This document shows positions 12,554 through 32,150 of a stretch of DNA of 64,000 bases, piece after piece. The notes under the pieces were generated by a model that had not been told where the DNA came from, ran no database searches, and saw only the letters and a program-made list of their open reading frames with translations. The DNA is from Morinoia aosen (Eukaryota; Arthropoda; Malacostraca; Amphipoda; Talitridae). The stretch covers positions 20,702,683-20,766,682 of the forward strand of contig CM059560.1 in assembly GCA_030386875.1 (NCBI GenBank), in the 5' to 3' direction. The translations under genes were made by a program, and so were the position numbers. Every line of letters begins with the position of its first letter. The first letter of the stretch is position 1.

Positions 12554-13417
12554 GGACTGGGTGTGGTGTGTGGCAGCGAGACTTGACTAGTCCCGCGGAC
12601 TGGGTGTGGTGTGTGGCAGCGAGACTTGACTAGTCCCGCGGACTGGGTGTGGTGTGTGGCAGCGAGACTTGACTAGTTTCGCGGACTGGGTGTGGTGTGT
12701 GGCAGCGAGACTTGACTAGTCTCGCGGACTGGGTGTGGTGTGTGGCAGCGAGACTTGACTAGTCTCGCGGACTGGGTGTGGTGTGTGGCAGCGAGACTTG
12801 ACTAGTCCCGCGGACTGGGTGTGGTGTGTGGCAGCGAGACTTGACTAGTCCCGCGGGCTGGGTGTAGTGTGTGGCAGCGAGACTTGACTAGTCTCGCGGA
12901 CTGGGTGTGGTGTGTGGCAGCGAGACTTGACTAGTCCCGCGGACTGGGTGTGGTGTGTGGCAGCGAGACTTGACTAGTCCCGCGGACTGGGTGTGGTGTG
13001 TGGCAGTGAGACTTGACTAGTCCCGCAGACTGGGTGTGGTGTGTGGCATCGAGACTTGACTAGTCTCGCGGACTGGGTGTGGTGTGTGGCAGCGAGACTT
13101 GACTAGTCCCGCAGACTGGGAGTGGTGTGTGGCATCGAGACTTGACTAGTCCCGTAGACTGGGTGTGGTGTGTGGCAGCGAGACTTGACTAGTCCCGCAG
13201 ACTGGGTGTGGTGTGTGGCAGCGAGACTTTGGTAGTCTCGCGGACTGGGTGTGGTGTGTGGCAGCGAGACTTGAATAGTCTCACGGACTGGGTGTTGTGT
13301 GTGGCAGCGAGACTTGGCTAGTCTCGCGGACTGGGTGTGGTGTGTGGCAGCGAGACTTGGCTAGTCTCGCGGACTGGGTGTTGTGTGTGGCAGAGAGACT
13401 TGAATAGTCTCACTGAC
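12554..13417 (+). repeat. 43-bp minisatellite array, about 20 units
   Basis: The unit starts GGACTGGGTGTGGTGTGTGG and continues CAGCGAGACTTGACTAGTCC, then CGC, for 43 bp. Starts at 12554 and 12597 set the period. Variation is mostly single-base: TCCCGCGG versus TCTCGCGG, CAGACTGG, GTTGTGTG. Each unit contains the palindrome GACTAGTC, altered in the last few units. A higher-order order of C- and T-type units is hinted at but not regular. Confidence 0.92.
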
Positions 13418-13735
13418 GTCCTAGTGCCTATGTGGCAGCGAGGCTTGGTCTAGCAGTTTCCCTGCTGCGTATGTGGCAGCGAGACTTGGTCTATCAGTCT
13501 CCCTGCTGCCTATGTAGTAGCGAGACTTGGTCTTTCAGTCTCCCTGCTGCCTATGTAGTAGCGAGACTTGGTCTAGCAGTCTCCCTGCTGCCTATGTAGT
13601 AGCGAGACTTGGTCTTTCAGTCTCCCTGCTGCCTATGTAGTAGCGAGACTTGGTCTAGCAGTCTCCCTGCTGCCTATGTAGTAGCGAGACTTGGTCTAGC
13701 AGTCTCCTTGTTGTGTGGGAGCGAGATTTGGTCTC
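13418..13735 (+). repeat. 41-bp minisatellite array related to the preceding one
   Basis: About seven units of 41 bp: CTATGTAGTAGCGAGACTTG, then GTCTAGCAGTCTCCCTGCTG, then C. Starts at 13511 and 13552 set the period. The unit shares GCGAGACTTG with the adjacent 43-bp array, so the two probably derive from one ancestor that diverged and was amplified twice. An alternating CTAGCAG/CTTTCAG variant suggests amplification as a dimer. Confidence 0.9.
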
Positions 13736-13989
13736 ACAGCCGCCTTTGGGGGCAGAGAAATAAAAATGGGATTCTTGTTAAACGTTTCATTTCCTTAATA
13801 CAATGTAAATAATTGGTCCCAATATAAATTGATGACCAGCAAATCTTATTTTTCAAATAACTCTTCCCTCTCAACAAACTCGTCTGCATGTGTGTACAGG
13901 GTATGCATTGTTAGATTTTACAACCTGGTTTTAAAAATTTACCCTGATCGCTGTTCGGTCTACGAGTTTAGTTTCGAAATTGCATGTAA

Positions 13990-14430
13990 ACGTTCTTCGG
14001 AGACTTTCATTATGATTGATGAATTCAGCCAAAAAGCTTTCTTTAAGTTTCATTTAAAACTTAGTAAATCGTCTTCTGAAACTTTTGCCATGCTTCATAA
14101 AGCTGTCGGAAAATGTGCGACGGAAAAGACCAAAGTTGTGGACAAATTAAAACTGGCTGTCGCACCACGACATGCAGTGCGCCTGATCACACTCCATTTA
14201 AGAATTACGCAACTTTGGACTCCGCACATTTTTTAGCACCGCTTATCATTCTAATTTTCATTTGCTTCCGAAAGTTAATTTCACATGACAGGTCACTATT
14301 TTGACGCTGTTGAAAGCACTGAAGAAGGACACTGAGGAAGTGCAGTGCACTGAGGAAGTGCAGGACATGCTTATAGCTTTCAGGAGGAGATTTTGACACT
14401 TCCGGCAGGAAAAAAAACAGATTTTGGTAA
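13990..14430 (+). pseudogene. Internally deleted mariner-like (GVQW3/SETMAR-type) transposase remnant
   Basis: The stretch at about 14014-14150 encodes EFSQKAFFKFHLKLSKS, then SSETFAMLHKAVG and a basic continuation. This resembles the N-terminal helix-turn-helix start of mariner-type transposases, where the family has EFS-(x)-KFC-(x)-K-(x)-ETFEML-(x)-A-(x)-G. A shorter duplicate of the same motif (FEIACKRSSETF) precedes it. At about 14285-14320 another frame reads GHYFDAVES, and near 14380 SGGDFD, which match the C-terminal end of that family. The catalytic core between them is absent. It is a dead deletion derivative; no terminal inverted repeats were identified. Confidence 0.6.
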
Positions 14431-14459
14431 ATCGATTTACAGAAGGAAATTCTTAACAA

Positions 14460-17400
14460 AAATGGGATCCCACAGAGGGCTAGGTAAACAGGAATACATA
14501 CATTATTAACCTAGTCTTGAAACTCTCTGATAGCGCATCGCATGTACACCATGGCAAACAAAAAATCTCACTTATTAGACGATGAAAATTCACCACTGTC
14601 AGCGGTCATGACAGGCAAAGCGACCACATGTGTCACATTCTGAACAACATATTACCTTTGCAATTCCATTGTGACAGAATAGGTTTTGAATGTTTTCTCA
14701 AACGAACGATGTTAGGTTTTATACTCCCTTTATTCAAGAAAATTTGCATACATGGGTGAGGAATCTCATCTTCAACGGAAATGGATTCCCCCACTGGTCT
14801 GCACTGAAACTGTGAAGCACTCAACGGGAAAGAGACGTGAAAAATAGCGTTTGAGATGGTTTTATTATAATGATTAAATTAATTTGGACATGTGCAGGTA
14901 AAATTCTACTCGTGACTGGTTTGGTATACTCACGGGTATAATGTTTTTATTGCTTTAATTTTTGAAATCCGTCACTTTTACGGTGAGTGACATATTTTAT
15001 AGAATTTCGATTGCATCCAGGCAGTCATTTTCGACTAGAGGAATCAATAAAAGTCCTGGTCGCTGTGTTACTGCTTCTACGTTCCGAAACAAGTTGAAGT
15101 AGCAAAGCACAAATTCGAATTATATTTCCAGGTTTATAAATAACAAGGTTTTAGCCTTCAATACCCGTTTCCATTAGGAGCCCCGATGTTAATAATTGTT
15201 AAAATAAAATATTATATATTATCCCGTACAGGTGCTACAATTTATCGTTTCAAACTTAATTAACATGTATTCGAATGCATGTTCAATGTATCACTGGGTT
15301 TTCATGCCAGGCGTAACAATGTGATAATAACTTCATCATAAATACAGCATGCGGTGTTATTTTCTCCACGTCGACAATATTAGGAACACACAAGGGACTC
15401 ACAAAGTAGAGTACACTCAAAATGTACAAGAACTCAACATTTGCTCCTTGTTTCCAAGAATAAAGCTCACTCGGGCTAGATTATCGATCATGACCACTAA
15501 TCTAGCCCACGATAAAAAAAGGCTCTTTTGTAGCCCCAATCACACGGCAAAATGCGACGATTGGGATTTGTTTGTAATGTAACTTGGAATTACTGTAGGC
15601 ACCACCCAGTCGTTCTCCCACGTCGCAGCCCAACTGCTGGATTGGCTTCGTTAAACAAACAAACTGAAATCGGCTTTTCAACTATGAGCCGTTGAAGCAA
15701 ACTGTTTGTAATGACTCCCTATTCCGATCAATTTGTTTTTATTTCACTTTAATGTCGAATGAATGCGTTTTGAGTTTGTAAGGGTGTGTCGATAATAAGG
15801 CCGAAGTCAGCGTCAGAGAGAGGAACGGGACGCAGGCGGGTAGCTCAAAAGATGGCGACCCACAATAGGGTACACCAGGGGTCCAAACCACCCCTGGACT
15901 CAACACATAATAAAGCCGTCGTTACAATAAAACACGTCCCCAAATCTCCATAGTAATGGATCGGAACTGAACGGTTGCGAGGCCTTTGTGAGACTCGAAT
16001 GTAGTGCAGAGTTGGTGCTGGCTCGGTGAGGAAACTACCCGGCGCGTGGACCAATTAATGAAGAGGTTTTGACAGCAGGAGTTGGGTGGGAGCACTTCAT
16101 CAGCTATGCCGCTGATCAGTTCGTTAGTAAAGCTTTCACCACGCAACACCTCACCGGGCGCAGCACTAATATGACCACACCACGGTTGAAAAGCTCAGTA
16201 AAGCTCCAGCTGGCCCGCTGGGAGAGCTCGAACTGAGTTTCGTAAGCTACATCTCCGTCACACAAATATGAGGACCGTGAGTTCAGACATCCGATGTACT
16301 CGCGCTCATAATGTTCATAGATTTAGTCTAAGCCTTTGAATAGTATCAAAATACTACACATGGTTTAAAGCACGTAGTGTTACGGTCAAGTTTGCGAGAT
16401 GCACTGAGCAATATTACTTAAATTAATTTCCTTGGGCTTTACACCAGACAAAAAATATTTGCACTGCGGGTCAATGCAACGTGGGTAAATTAATTCAAAA
16501 CTATCAGAGATTTTTGGTAGCAGTTTGTTCTATATAATACAGAAACGTTGTGAGGAAAATATTAATGTAGATTTGATCATTTATTAAGAAACACCGCAAA
16601 AATTATTTCATTTATTTACAATTTAATTAATAATCTCGTACACTTGCCTGCATTACTGCATCTTTGCCTACATTTTTCAGTGAATTTGGTACAAGGTGAA
16701 GCACTCATTTTTCCAGAAATTTCTATACCCGAACGGGATTTTGAAGTGATCCCGTTTGAGCCTTTTATTAAACTTATAAAAACGTAACTATTCCAGACTA
16801 TGGCGAAAAAGTGACTCTGAAATTCAGAGTGCCACCTCTACAACTGATCAGTCAGTTATTTCAACTCGGTTCATCATCATAAATCATTGTTCTTGGGAAA
16901 GAGTAAATTATTTTTCTTCGCTTTTTGATCTGTCTCGTCGTTAATTTTCTCTCTTGGCCAGTAGATTAAAATGAAGCATCATTTGTTTCTTTGGTTCTCT
17001 GCATTCATTTAAGAATGTCAAAGGTCCAAACATTACAAATAAATACGTTCAAAATTCTTCTTCCTATCATTTATACTAATAACTTGATACACAAAGAAAG
17101 CGTTCTTAGATATCTTAATCTTAGCACCTTGGGACCCTCTCTTGCCAGCCTTGCGCCGAATGTCTTACCAGATCTAATTAAAGCCGCTGAACTTTATTTT
17201 TTTCGTTAACACAAGCTTAAGACCTTTGTTCTTTGGCTCAAAAACACGATACTTTGCAAACTTTGAGTTAGCAGAGTGCTACATTTTTTATATCGAAAAA
17301 CTGGATTTCTGCGTTATCGAAAACAAATTTTTTAGGATGTACAAATTCATTTCTTTTCTAGAAAGTTAACATGATAATTTTGTTAATCTTTCTTCGTTGA

Positions 17401-19236
17401 TATTTCAGTTTTGTTGATCTCTTAAAATTGAAAGCCTTTAATTGGCATAAGACATCGTTCAAGAAATGAAAAAAATTTCTGTGCATTACATTCCTTTTGA
17501 CTGATGTAAAATTGCCCTATGCAGTTAACATTACGGGATTGGAGAAAAAATAATTTTGTAGAATCTCTGATTCAATGCTAGTAATCTTAACCATATTTTA
17601 TTATCGTGCGCTGTAAATTCTGCTTAGTTTCGCGTATTTTTATATAATAATAAACAATTGAGCGTTATTTTTGCTACCGTATCTCACTTATCAACCGATA
17701 CCATATATTTATGGTTACTCATTGCTTAAGGTTTAATCCTAATTATCTATTTAGCACACTTCAATTAACTCACATAAAATCAAGTTCTGAAGCACAGGGT
17801 TTGCCAGCCACGACTCTACAGCATCGCATGTATTGTGCAGCATATGAAAGCTCCCAAAACATCTAAAGGGTGCCAAGTGCATGCATGTCTTGGAATAGAA
17901 ACAATATACATTAAATACGTTCATAGACTATCACTATAATTTAATTACGGCCTATAATTTAATCATAAGTTTACGCACGTACAGTTCATTGCTTATAAAA
18001 GTTCGCAGAAAATTTTGGCCTAAATGGAGATTGTCCATGCTGCTCATGCATGAAGCTGGTCACATCGAATATTTCTATGATAACATTAGTTCACATGCAA
18101 GCGTTACCTGAACTGTGCAGCTGGATATTGCAGTGATAATTAATCCTTGTGATTCCCAATGGCCTTGAGTCGCTACAATCATACCCATCCCATGTAACTA
18201 TATAAATTTCACTCTGTTGTGAGACTCGAGCCAGTTTAGCCTTACAAGATATTTTTCCTCGTGAAATTGTGTTTGACGTCCCGCGGCCTCGTTCGAAGCG
18301 GTGGGACATTGAAAGTCTATTTATAACCTTTAAAGCCAACAAAATACATTGTTATGTTATGAAAAAAACCCTGCTCGTTTTGAGAGTGAGGCTTCAAATT
18401 AGAATTGGATAACTTGGTCTCAGATGATGTAGATAATTGTGACATATTGCGATTGTTTATGTACCCCATTATATGAATTAACTTTATTGTAGAATTAATT
18501 TATTAGCTCTACCGGGTAACACAAGTAGATTTCGATTTAATTACACTCCGGGCAGAATGAAAAAGGCTCTTCTGGAGAAGAAAGAAGTTTAAGATACGCC
18601 AAATGAAAGTATTGTCTCACCTAATTGAATACCTCTTTTGGTCAAATGGAAGGCATTTCATCCAAAATCAACGTATCCCAAGCGGTGTAACCTACTTAAT
18701 TGAAACTACCATGAGATGATCGTTTTGCTAAGAACAATGAATAAGCACAGGTTGCAGGCTACATAAATCATCAGAAAACTATCATACGTTGTAGTAACAG
18801 AACGTCATCGGTTTCCTCCGAGTAATCATATGAAACGGCAGTTGGAGCTTATTGAAATTTTCAGAAAGTTTTTAACTGCAGCGGATGCTGTCGTCATTTT
18901 TATGGGTGATTTATAATAGGCTTGTAATATGCGTGTTTCTTTAATAAAAGCGTGTAATCACGAGGGTAATCACTTTCAGTCGAATGCATCTGCAAAATAA
19001 AATACACTAGATCGTCAAAATTGTGTTGACAACTGTTCACCATAGGATGTGGTATACTTGAACTTTTTATTCAGTTCTATAACGTTCTCTTGAACAGTTT
19101 ACGAAACAACACAACTGGTACCATCAGAAGTACAATTGGTGTCTTATACTCTCAATAATTAGAGCGTTGGTATAACAAAGACACTTTGTTCTACTTCGAC
19201 TTTATTCATTGAAACCCAATTTCTCGAACTGTGCAG
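14460..19236. other. Long upstream region of the homeobox gene, no exon supported
   Basis: AT-rich sequence. A GC-richer block at about 15800-16260 has small frames on both strands but no recognisable domain. No tRNA-like boxes, LTRs or minisatellites were seen. Any 5' exon carrying the initiator ATG of the homeobox gene should lie here or before, but I could not pick it out. Confidence 0.45.
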
Positions 19237-20099
19237 AATGCCGCTTGACGTCGTCACCACTGCGCTCGACGCCTCCATTCGAGCCCTTGCCGTTCACATC
19301 AACCAGCCCTGCTGTTTCATTCCTGCCTATTCCGAAACTGTCGGTCCCATATCACCAATTCAAGCCCTCGAGTTCGTCGTCACCGTCATCACCACAATAC
19401 CAGCCGCGGCAGTCATCACCCACCTGGAACCGCCGTCGAAGATCATTTTCAGAGGAGCGTCTCTCAGTAAGCACCCGCAGAGACCCTGCAGTCCAGTTCC
19501 AGTCTACCATTGGGCTGGTGTCCTTCGGCGCACTGCAAAGAACTGAAACAGAAGAAAGAACTCAATTCGATGGGGGTAAGATACCATTTGATAATAGAAT
19601 TGTCTCCTTTGGTAATAAGATTCATAGTGAAATGTCGCCATTTGAGGAAGACAGGAAGAATACCATTGTAGAGAAACATATTGCTGGAAGGACATCTTTT
19701 GGAGATGAAGAAGTTGAACGAAAGACATCTTCGCAGGAGAGGAATACGTCTTTCGAAGAAGAGAGTTTTGAGCAAAGGACATCTCCTCCCGACGGAAAGT
19801 CGCTATCCAAAGACGGAAGAGCACATTTCGATATTGGGAAGACGTCTTTCGCCGACGGAAGAGCGCTATTTTCTGACGGAAGGGCGCATTTCGAAAACGG
19901 AAGCATGATTTTTGAAGACGAAAGGACAAATTTTGAGGGCGAAAGAACACCTTTCGAGGAAGGAAGAATATCGTTTGAGGACGACAGAATGCCTTACGAG
20001 GAGGGGAGGAGGACCTACGACGAGCAGGACCGCGAGGGCGGGGTCATCTCTGCCACAGGCGAGAGCGTCGACTCGACCGAGGGGGAAGACTCGGGAACG
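19237..20099 (+). CDS. BarH/BARX-class homeobox gene, large N-terminal exon
   Basis: The frame is open from TTG 19209 (no in-frame ATG before 19632). It runs to a clean donor ACG|GTAAGC at 20099/20100, ending in phase 0, which is the phase of the homeodomain exon's acceptor. A likely acceptor CTGTGCAG ends at 19236, so the initiator would lie in an upstream exon. The encoded ~288 residues begin Ser/Pro-rich (SSPLRSTPPFEP, SSSSSPSSPQYQP). A basic RRRRSFSEERLS patch and then a long acidic region of tandem heptads follow. The exon ends in an acidic linker (STEGEDSGT) just before the homeodomain. Family members are sequence-specific nuclear transcription factors. Assignment of this exon to the homeobox gene rests on matching phase, strand and order; no transcript is available. 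A second, 102-codon frame starting at ATG 19238 overlaps the 5' third and is probably a shadow. Confidence 0.65.
19812..20021 (+). repeat. Ten tandem heptapeptide (21-bp) repeats in the homeobox N-terminal exon
   Basis: Successive in-frame units read DGRAHFD, IGKTSFA, DGRALFS, DGRAHFE, NGSMIFE, DERTNFE, GERTPFE, EGRISFE, DDRMPYE, EGRRTYD. The consensus is acidic/Gly, Gly/Glu, Arg, two variable positions, an aromatic residue (Phe or Tyr) and an acidic residue. Two weaker units (EQRTSPP, DGKSLSK) precede directly, and scattered relatives (AGRTSFG, GGKIPFD) lie further upstream. One aromatic residue per heptad argues against a leucine-zipper coiled coil; the pattern looks more like a low-complexity multivalent array. 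Confidence 0.85.
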
Positions 20100-27566
<7,467 letters not shown>

Positions 27567-27840
27567 GACAAAATGGAAGCGTCAGAACCAGATGCAGCTA
27601 GACCAGCTACGGCAACGGACCACCCTGACGGCCACTGCAGGGTTGGTGGACAAAGATCTGTCGTCCATCACAAGTGGAGGAACAGCTTCCCCACGCACGA
27701 CAGACACTTCCCCACTTCTGGCCACACCCACATGCTGCCCATCTTATTTCCTGCCGACGATGGACAGATCGTGCTTCATCGCAACTGCGGGGCTGTTCAC
27801 ACGACTACCCCACTACCCGACACCCACCTGCCCCTTGTGA
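27567..27840 (+). CDS. BarH/BARX-class homeobox gene, terminal exon
   Basis: Acceptor TCCTTGCTCAG|G completes Arg53. Reading in phase gives TKWKRQNQMQLDQLRQ, the end of homeodomain helix 3 plus a Gln-rich extension. A Thr/Ser/Pro/Cys-rich tail of about 75 residues follows and ends ...PTCPL with TGA at 27838-27840. TKWKRQ is the usual end of BarH-type homeodomains. The tail has no domain I recognise. A second frame overlapping the same exon (27573-27920) is open for 115 codons but would not join to the homeodomain. Confidence 0.88.
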
Positions 27841-29659
27841 CCTCAGTTGGTGGAGGGGCCCCTCGGGCTCTCTGTGGTGTCTTCTTTGCCTCGGGCGTCA
27901 CCAACGCTCGAATAATCTAGAGCTAACTTCTATAATAATTGATTTTGTTAGTCGATCATATCTACGCAGTGGTTAGGACTAACTTCTATAGCGACGATCA
28001 CTCAGCCCAGCACCGGTTGTTTTTTTTTTGGAGCAGCTGGTGCACGAACCTTTGGGCTCGAAAGCGACTGCGTTGCTTATTCGGCACTTGTATCCAATAA
28101 TTATGTATAATACGTTGTAAAATTATTATGAGTGCACATAACCAACGCTAGTGAAAACACGAGAACCTTATCGTTCCTGAACTGAAAGTGAAGTGTTACT
28201 GCTAATCTTTCTGGAACAGTACTTTGCCCTGTATTAGCCCTCCATGTCTTTGTCTCTCTCGTAATTTAACAGTGTTGATATTTCCCGTAAGGAGCGGTGT
28301 CATACCTTCATTTAAAATAGCATAAATCGCAGGACTTTACAGACAGATCACTGCTTCATGCGGATGAGTCATATTCTTGATATTTACGTGCACAGGCCAG
28401 TATTGAAAATTCATAACTCGAGAGTTACCATCTCTGTAGTGGTCTTATCTCGATTATTATACACTCAACTTGTTGATATTTATCCCAATCAGGGTTGCAG
28501 GCGTTGTAATTTTTCTGTGGTATCTACCTGATATCTATCAACTGTGTTGTTTTGTAAGCTACTTTGACGAGTTTGCAATTTACCAGAGAAACAACTATTT
28601 CAGGTTTTCCTTAAGATTCTCTCTTTTGGAAGTTTGAATTTTCATATTGATCTTGAGACTCTTATACGAACATTCAAAATATAATTTTATCATAAGTGGT
28701 CTCTGTGCTGGTAAATTTCTTCAGTATAGTGATGGCAAGATTAATGAAATTTTGGAAAATACGAAGACGCTGAGACGGTAATTATTCAGCATTTCTACGC
28801 GACTTCTGTGGAATAACGAAGGCGTATCTTCACAACAATCGCAACGGATGTAATCCGTGATAATGCGTTTCCCTTTTGAACGTACCCCGTCATTAATTTT
28901 CCTAAAGAGTTACGTTGCACTGCACGAGATTTTTTTTTTTTAATAATTTTCACAATTGTTCTCGGCATTTTTAACGGCTTTATTACCGTACCGAAAAACT
29001 ATGAGATATTTTCTAGAAAACAAATTATGGGAAATCGGGATTGATTTAATTTCTGTATTGATACTTCACATTTACGAGGGACGTTAAGACTGAATCAATG
29101 GCAAGTCCGCTCCCCCTGGTTCTCTGGAGGAAACTCTATATGTTTTTTTGCTAACAAATATTGCACTTGTAAAATTAAGTGATAAAAAATCAAAAAATTC
29201 ATCCTTCAAAGTTTATATAATAGAAAATACATATCTTACTAATGTACATACTCCTCTGTATAAAATTAGATTAAGATTTAATTGTTTATGTGTAACTCCT
29301 GATGTCTTTGAGAATGCATACCAAATTGTTCGATGTGAATGTAACTACAGTACATATGTTCTAGCAATTTCTATATTACGGTGCCTGAACTGCAGCAACT
29401 TTGAACATAGTCATGATTTCGTACGACTTGACATATTTCAAGCATTTTTAATAAAAATGCTCTTTTTGATGACCTGAATCGAAAAATTAATGACAATATA
29501 CAACAGTTTTTCGCATTAAAATAACCTTATTGCACGGTAAGCAATGAACGAAAATTTTGAGCGTTATTATTCAAAATTTCTATATATATCTCACATTCCC
29601 TCTTTATCAACAGCTCACAACAAATTAAAGGAGAAACAATGGTCATGACAAAGGAATAA

Positions 29660-29855
29660 AAGCTTTAATCGACTATGTAGCAGAGTGAACTTGTAGCGCA
29701 GCTCGACTGAAACTTCAGCTGACTGTAGCGTACAATGACGCGATATAACTGCCCAACCACGAATTGAAAATTCAATTAACTGCGTAGCAGAGTGATTATA
29801 ATATAGCCTCACCAAAAATTGAAACTTCAGTACATTATATAGCTAATGACCACCT
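29660..29855 (+). repeat. Degenerate ~108-bp direct duplication
   Basis: Two units share ACT-x-GTAGCAGAGTGA near their start and GAAACTTCAG...ATGAC near their end. Between them lies the short palindrome GAATTGAAAATTCAATT. It is non-coding. Confidence 0.5.
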
Positions 29856-32040
29856 GACACAGACCGACCGCAACTAGTGACCGCCACAATCATAGGAAAA
29901 CCATCAACATCGCAACGGATAGATTTGTTTCGTATCTCCATTCTACTGCGTACTCACATTGACGTAAAAGTGGTGCTTGGTTTCAGAAAAACGGGACAGG
30001 ATAAAGACCTGCACAAAGAAAGCGATTTCATTTACGGGGATTTTTTTCCTATATCATTTGCCAATTGCAGTTAATGATGAAAATGAACTAGATAACTATC
30101 AACAGTCCTCACGCGTGATATCGAGTCGATTCTCGTGTTTCACTACAACGGTCGCGAACCTCACTTTATGCGGATAAAAATCAATCCTAGGGATTCTCAG
30201 TTTTTCGAAACTTGAATAAAGTATCATATTAGTATAATCGGAGCTAACTTTTTTCAATACAATTGTATCAGGTGAATATAAAAGTACAAGTGTATTACAC
30301 GATGATGCATAGCTCGACACAAGTGAGGATCTGTAGCGAAGGACGTAACAGCCATAATTCGGATTTGAGATTATAAGGAGAGGTGCAGGCTAGGCTGAGC
30401 CATTGATGAGACAGAAACACAAACCGCAGGAGCATGCAGTTTATGTGGAAGACAGCTTCAAGTAAGAGCAGGTGGGAAACATTGTACTCAAATCGGAAAA
30501 TTTTGTTTATTTGTGTACTTTGTGTTCGTGTAAGATCATACCTTACAGTTAGTACTGCACAGTGTATATCTCATTCGTAGTTTTCCTCGACTTATACATT
30601 ATGAAAGTTTTTCTAGTGTTACATTGAAAGATTCTTAAGTTTTTGACATATCTCTGCTTCAGAAGCCAACAGAAAAGGAATTGACTAAATATTCAGGGTT
30701 CAGTATGTCCGTCATTGGTCCGTTTTCACTGTTTTCTATTCTTCTTCGTTTTAGGAATTAGGAGGAATTAGGCAAGTTAGGAGGAATTGGGCAAGGTGTT
30801 ACGCGCTAAACGTGTTTTTATATCTCTTGTCTTTTGTCTCTGCAAGACATTGAAACTCTGAGCCAACTACATCAACAAACATTTATGTTGTTTTGAAAAA
30901 GATTTGGAAGAACAGTATTTCCTTCAAAGATTCCTTCAACTGACGTATCTCATACGTCAGTTGCGGCTGTGCACGAGGCAAGCATGACAAATAATTTCAA
31001 AATAACCATCCTGAGATGAGTTTTGCTTGAATGAGAAAATTAAGCTGTAACTGAATTCATGTTATTCATCGACATTGACAGGGCACGGCTGGAGCAGACA
31101 CGCAGCTGAAATAAGTAGTTAGCAATCATTGCCAACAGTGCATGTGACAGTTGTTGTTTCGATTACGCTTGATAACTTGGAATATTTTCTGCTGAAGAGA
31201 ATATTAAAACGAGTGTTTAAAACATTATTAAGAGCTCATTGTATGTCGAATAATGGAGAACTGGTTCTCTTACGCTAAAATTGCCCTCATTACGGAGCAT
31301 TTGGCTGAAATTGAAAAAAAATGCAATATGAGTGTGATTATTTCCTAAAATTGTTCGAAAGAAATCGTAAACATTAAAGAATGTATTATTTCTATGTAAT
31401 AACTGTGTGTAACTGATTTAGATATCCAAATTATTATTTTGGGAGTACATGTGCATGCTGTTCAACTAAGCATTTGTCGTGATGAGTCTTCTGACATGTC
31501 TTCGGACCTAACATCGTCCTAATAAATTGTTTAAAACATCATTTGAGCTTAAGTCCCCTTTGCAAGTTTCAAAAATCAAATTTCAAAAGAACAGAATGTC
31601 AAACAGATAAAAGCAGACACGAAAATTGATGCTACAGATGTTCAAAATTTATTTTGCTAATTTGGAGTTGTTTCATTATAGAGGACATAAGAACTTGTAA
31701 AGCAACAAATAAAACTGACTCGGAAAAGCTCAAAAGCTCAATAGGAAATCAAAAGGCATCAGGGATGATGGCCGTCATTAAGAGAGCGAAAGGAGATACT
31801 GAAAAAGAAATTCGTCTATAAAACTATGTGCACATTCTCAATTGTTGTTAGGACCGGCTTTCTCAAGTAAGCAGTCGTACAGGGGATCGACTGAGGAGAC
31901 TGAGGACAGAAAAGAAAGAAAAAACAAAAACCGTTTATTTCCAAAAATGTAGCCACATGAGATACATGCCAACATTTGGCTTTTAGAAATTTCTTAATAT
32001 AAGACGTCCTAAGACAAACGTTCCGTACGAGGATTACTAT

Positions 32041-32150
32041 AATAGACAAACTATCCGAGGTGTGTGAATAGATAAACCATGGAAGCGTTCTAATAGACAA
32101 ACTATACGAGGCGTACTAATAGACAAACCATACGTGACGTGCTAATAGAT
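32041..32150 (+). repeat. 26-bp tandem repeat, about four units
   Basis: Units start AATAGACAAACTAT or AATAGATAAACCAT, with starts at 32067, 32092, 32118 and 32144 (spacings 25-26), and end in a GAGG-GT or GTGACGT motif. Confidence 0.75.

Noticed and set aside
13609..13812. 67-codon frame with repeated LPAAYV-type peptides
   Set aside because: Produced by the 41-bp minisatellite, which shifts frame each unit.
19238..19546. 102-codon frame from ATG 19238 overlapping the homeobox N-terminal exon
   Set aside because: It ends at a stop without reaching the donor in the homeodomain phase; the other frame continues through the heptads to a phase-matched splice site.
27573..27920. 115-codon frame overlapping the last homeobox exon
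   Set aside because: Different frame from the homeodomain; the phase-2 join requires the frame that gives TKWKRQ and stops at 27840.
29148..29477. 109-codon + strand frame
   Set aside because: AT-driven open frame with biased Lys/Asn/Ile/Leu composition; no domain and no neighbouring exon.
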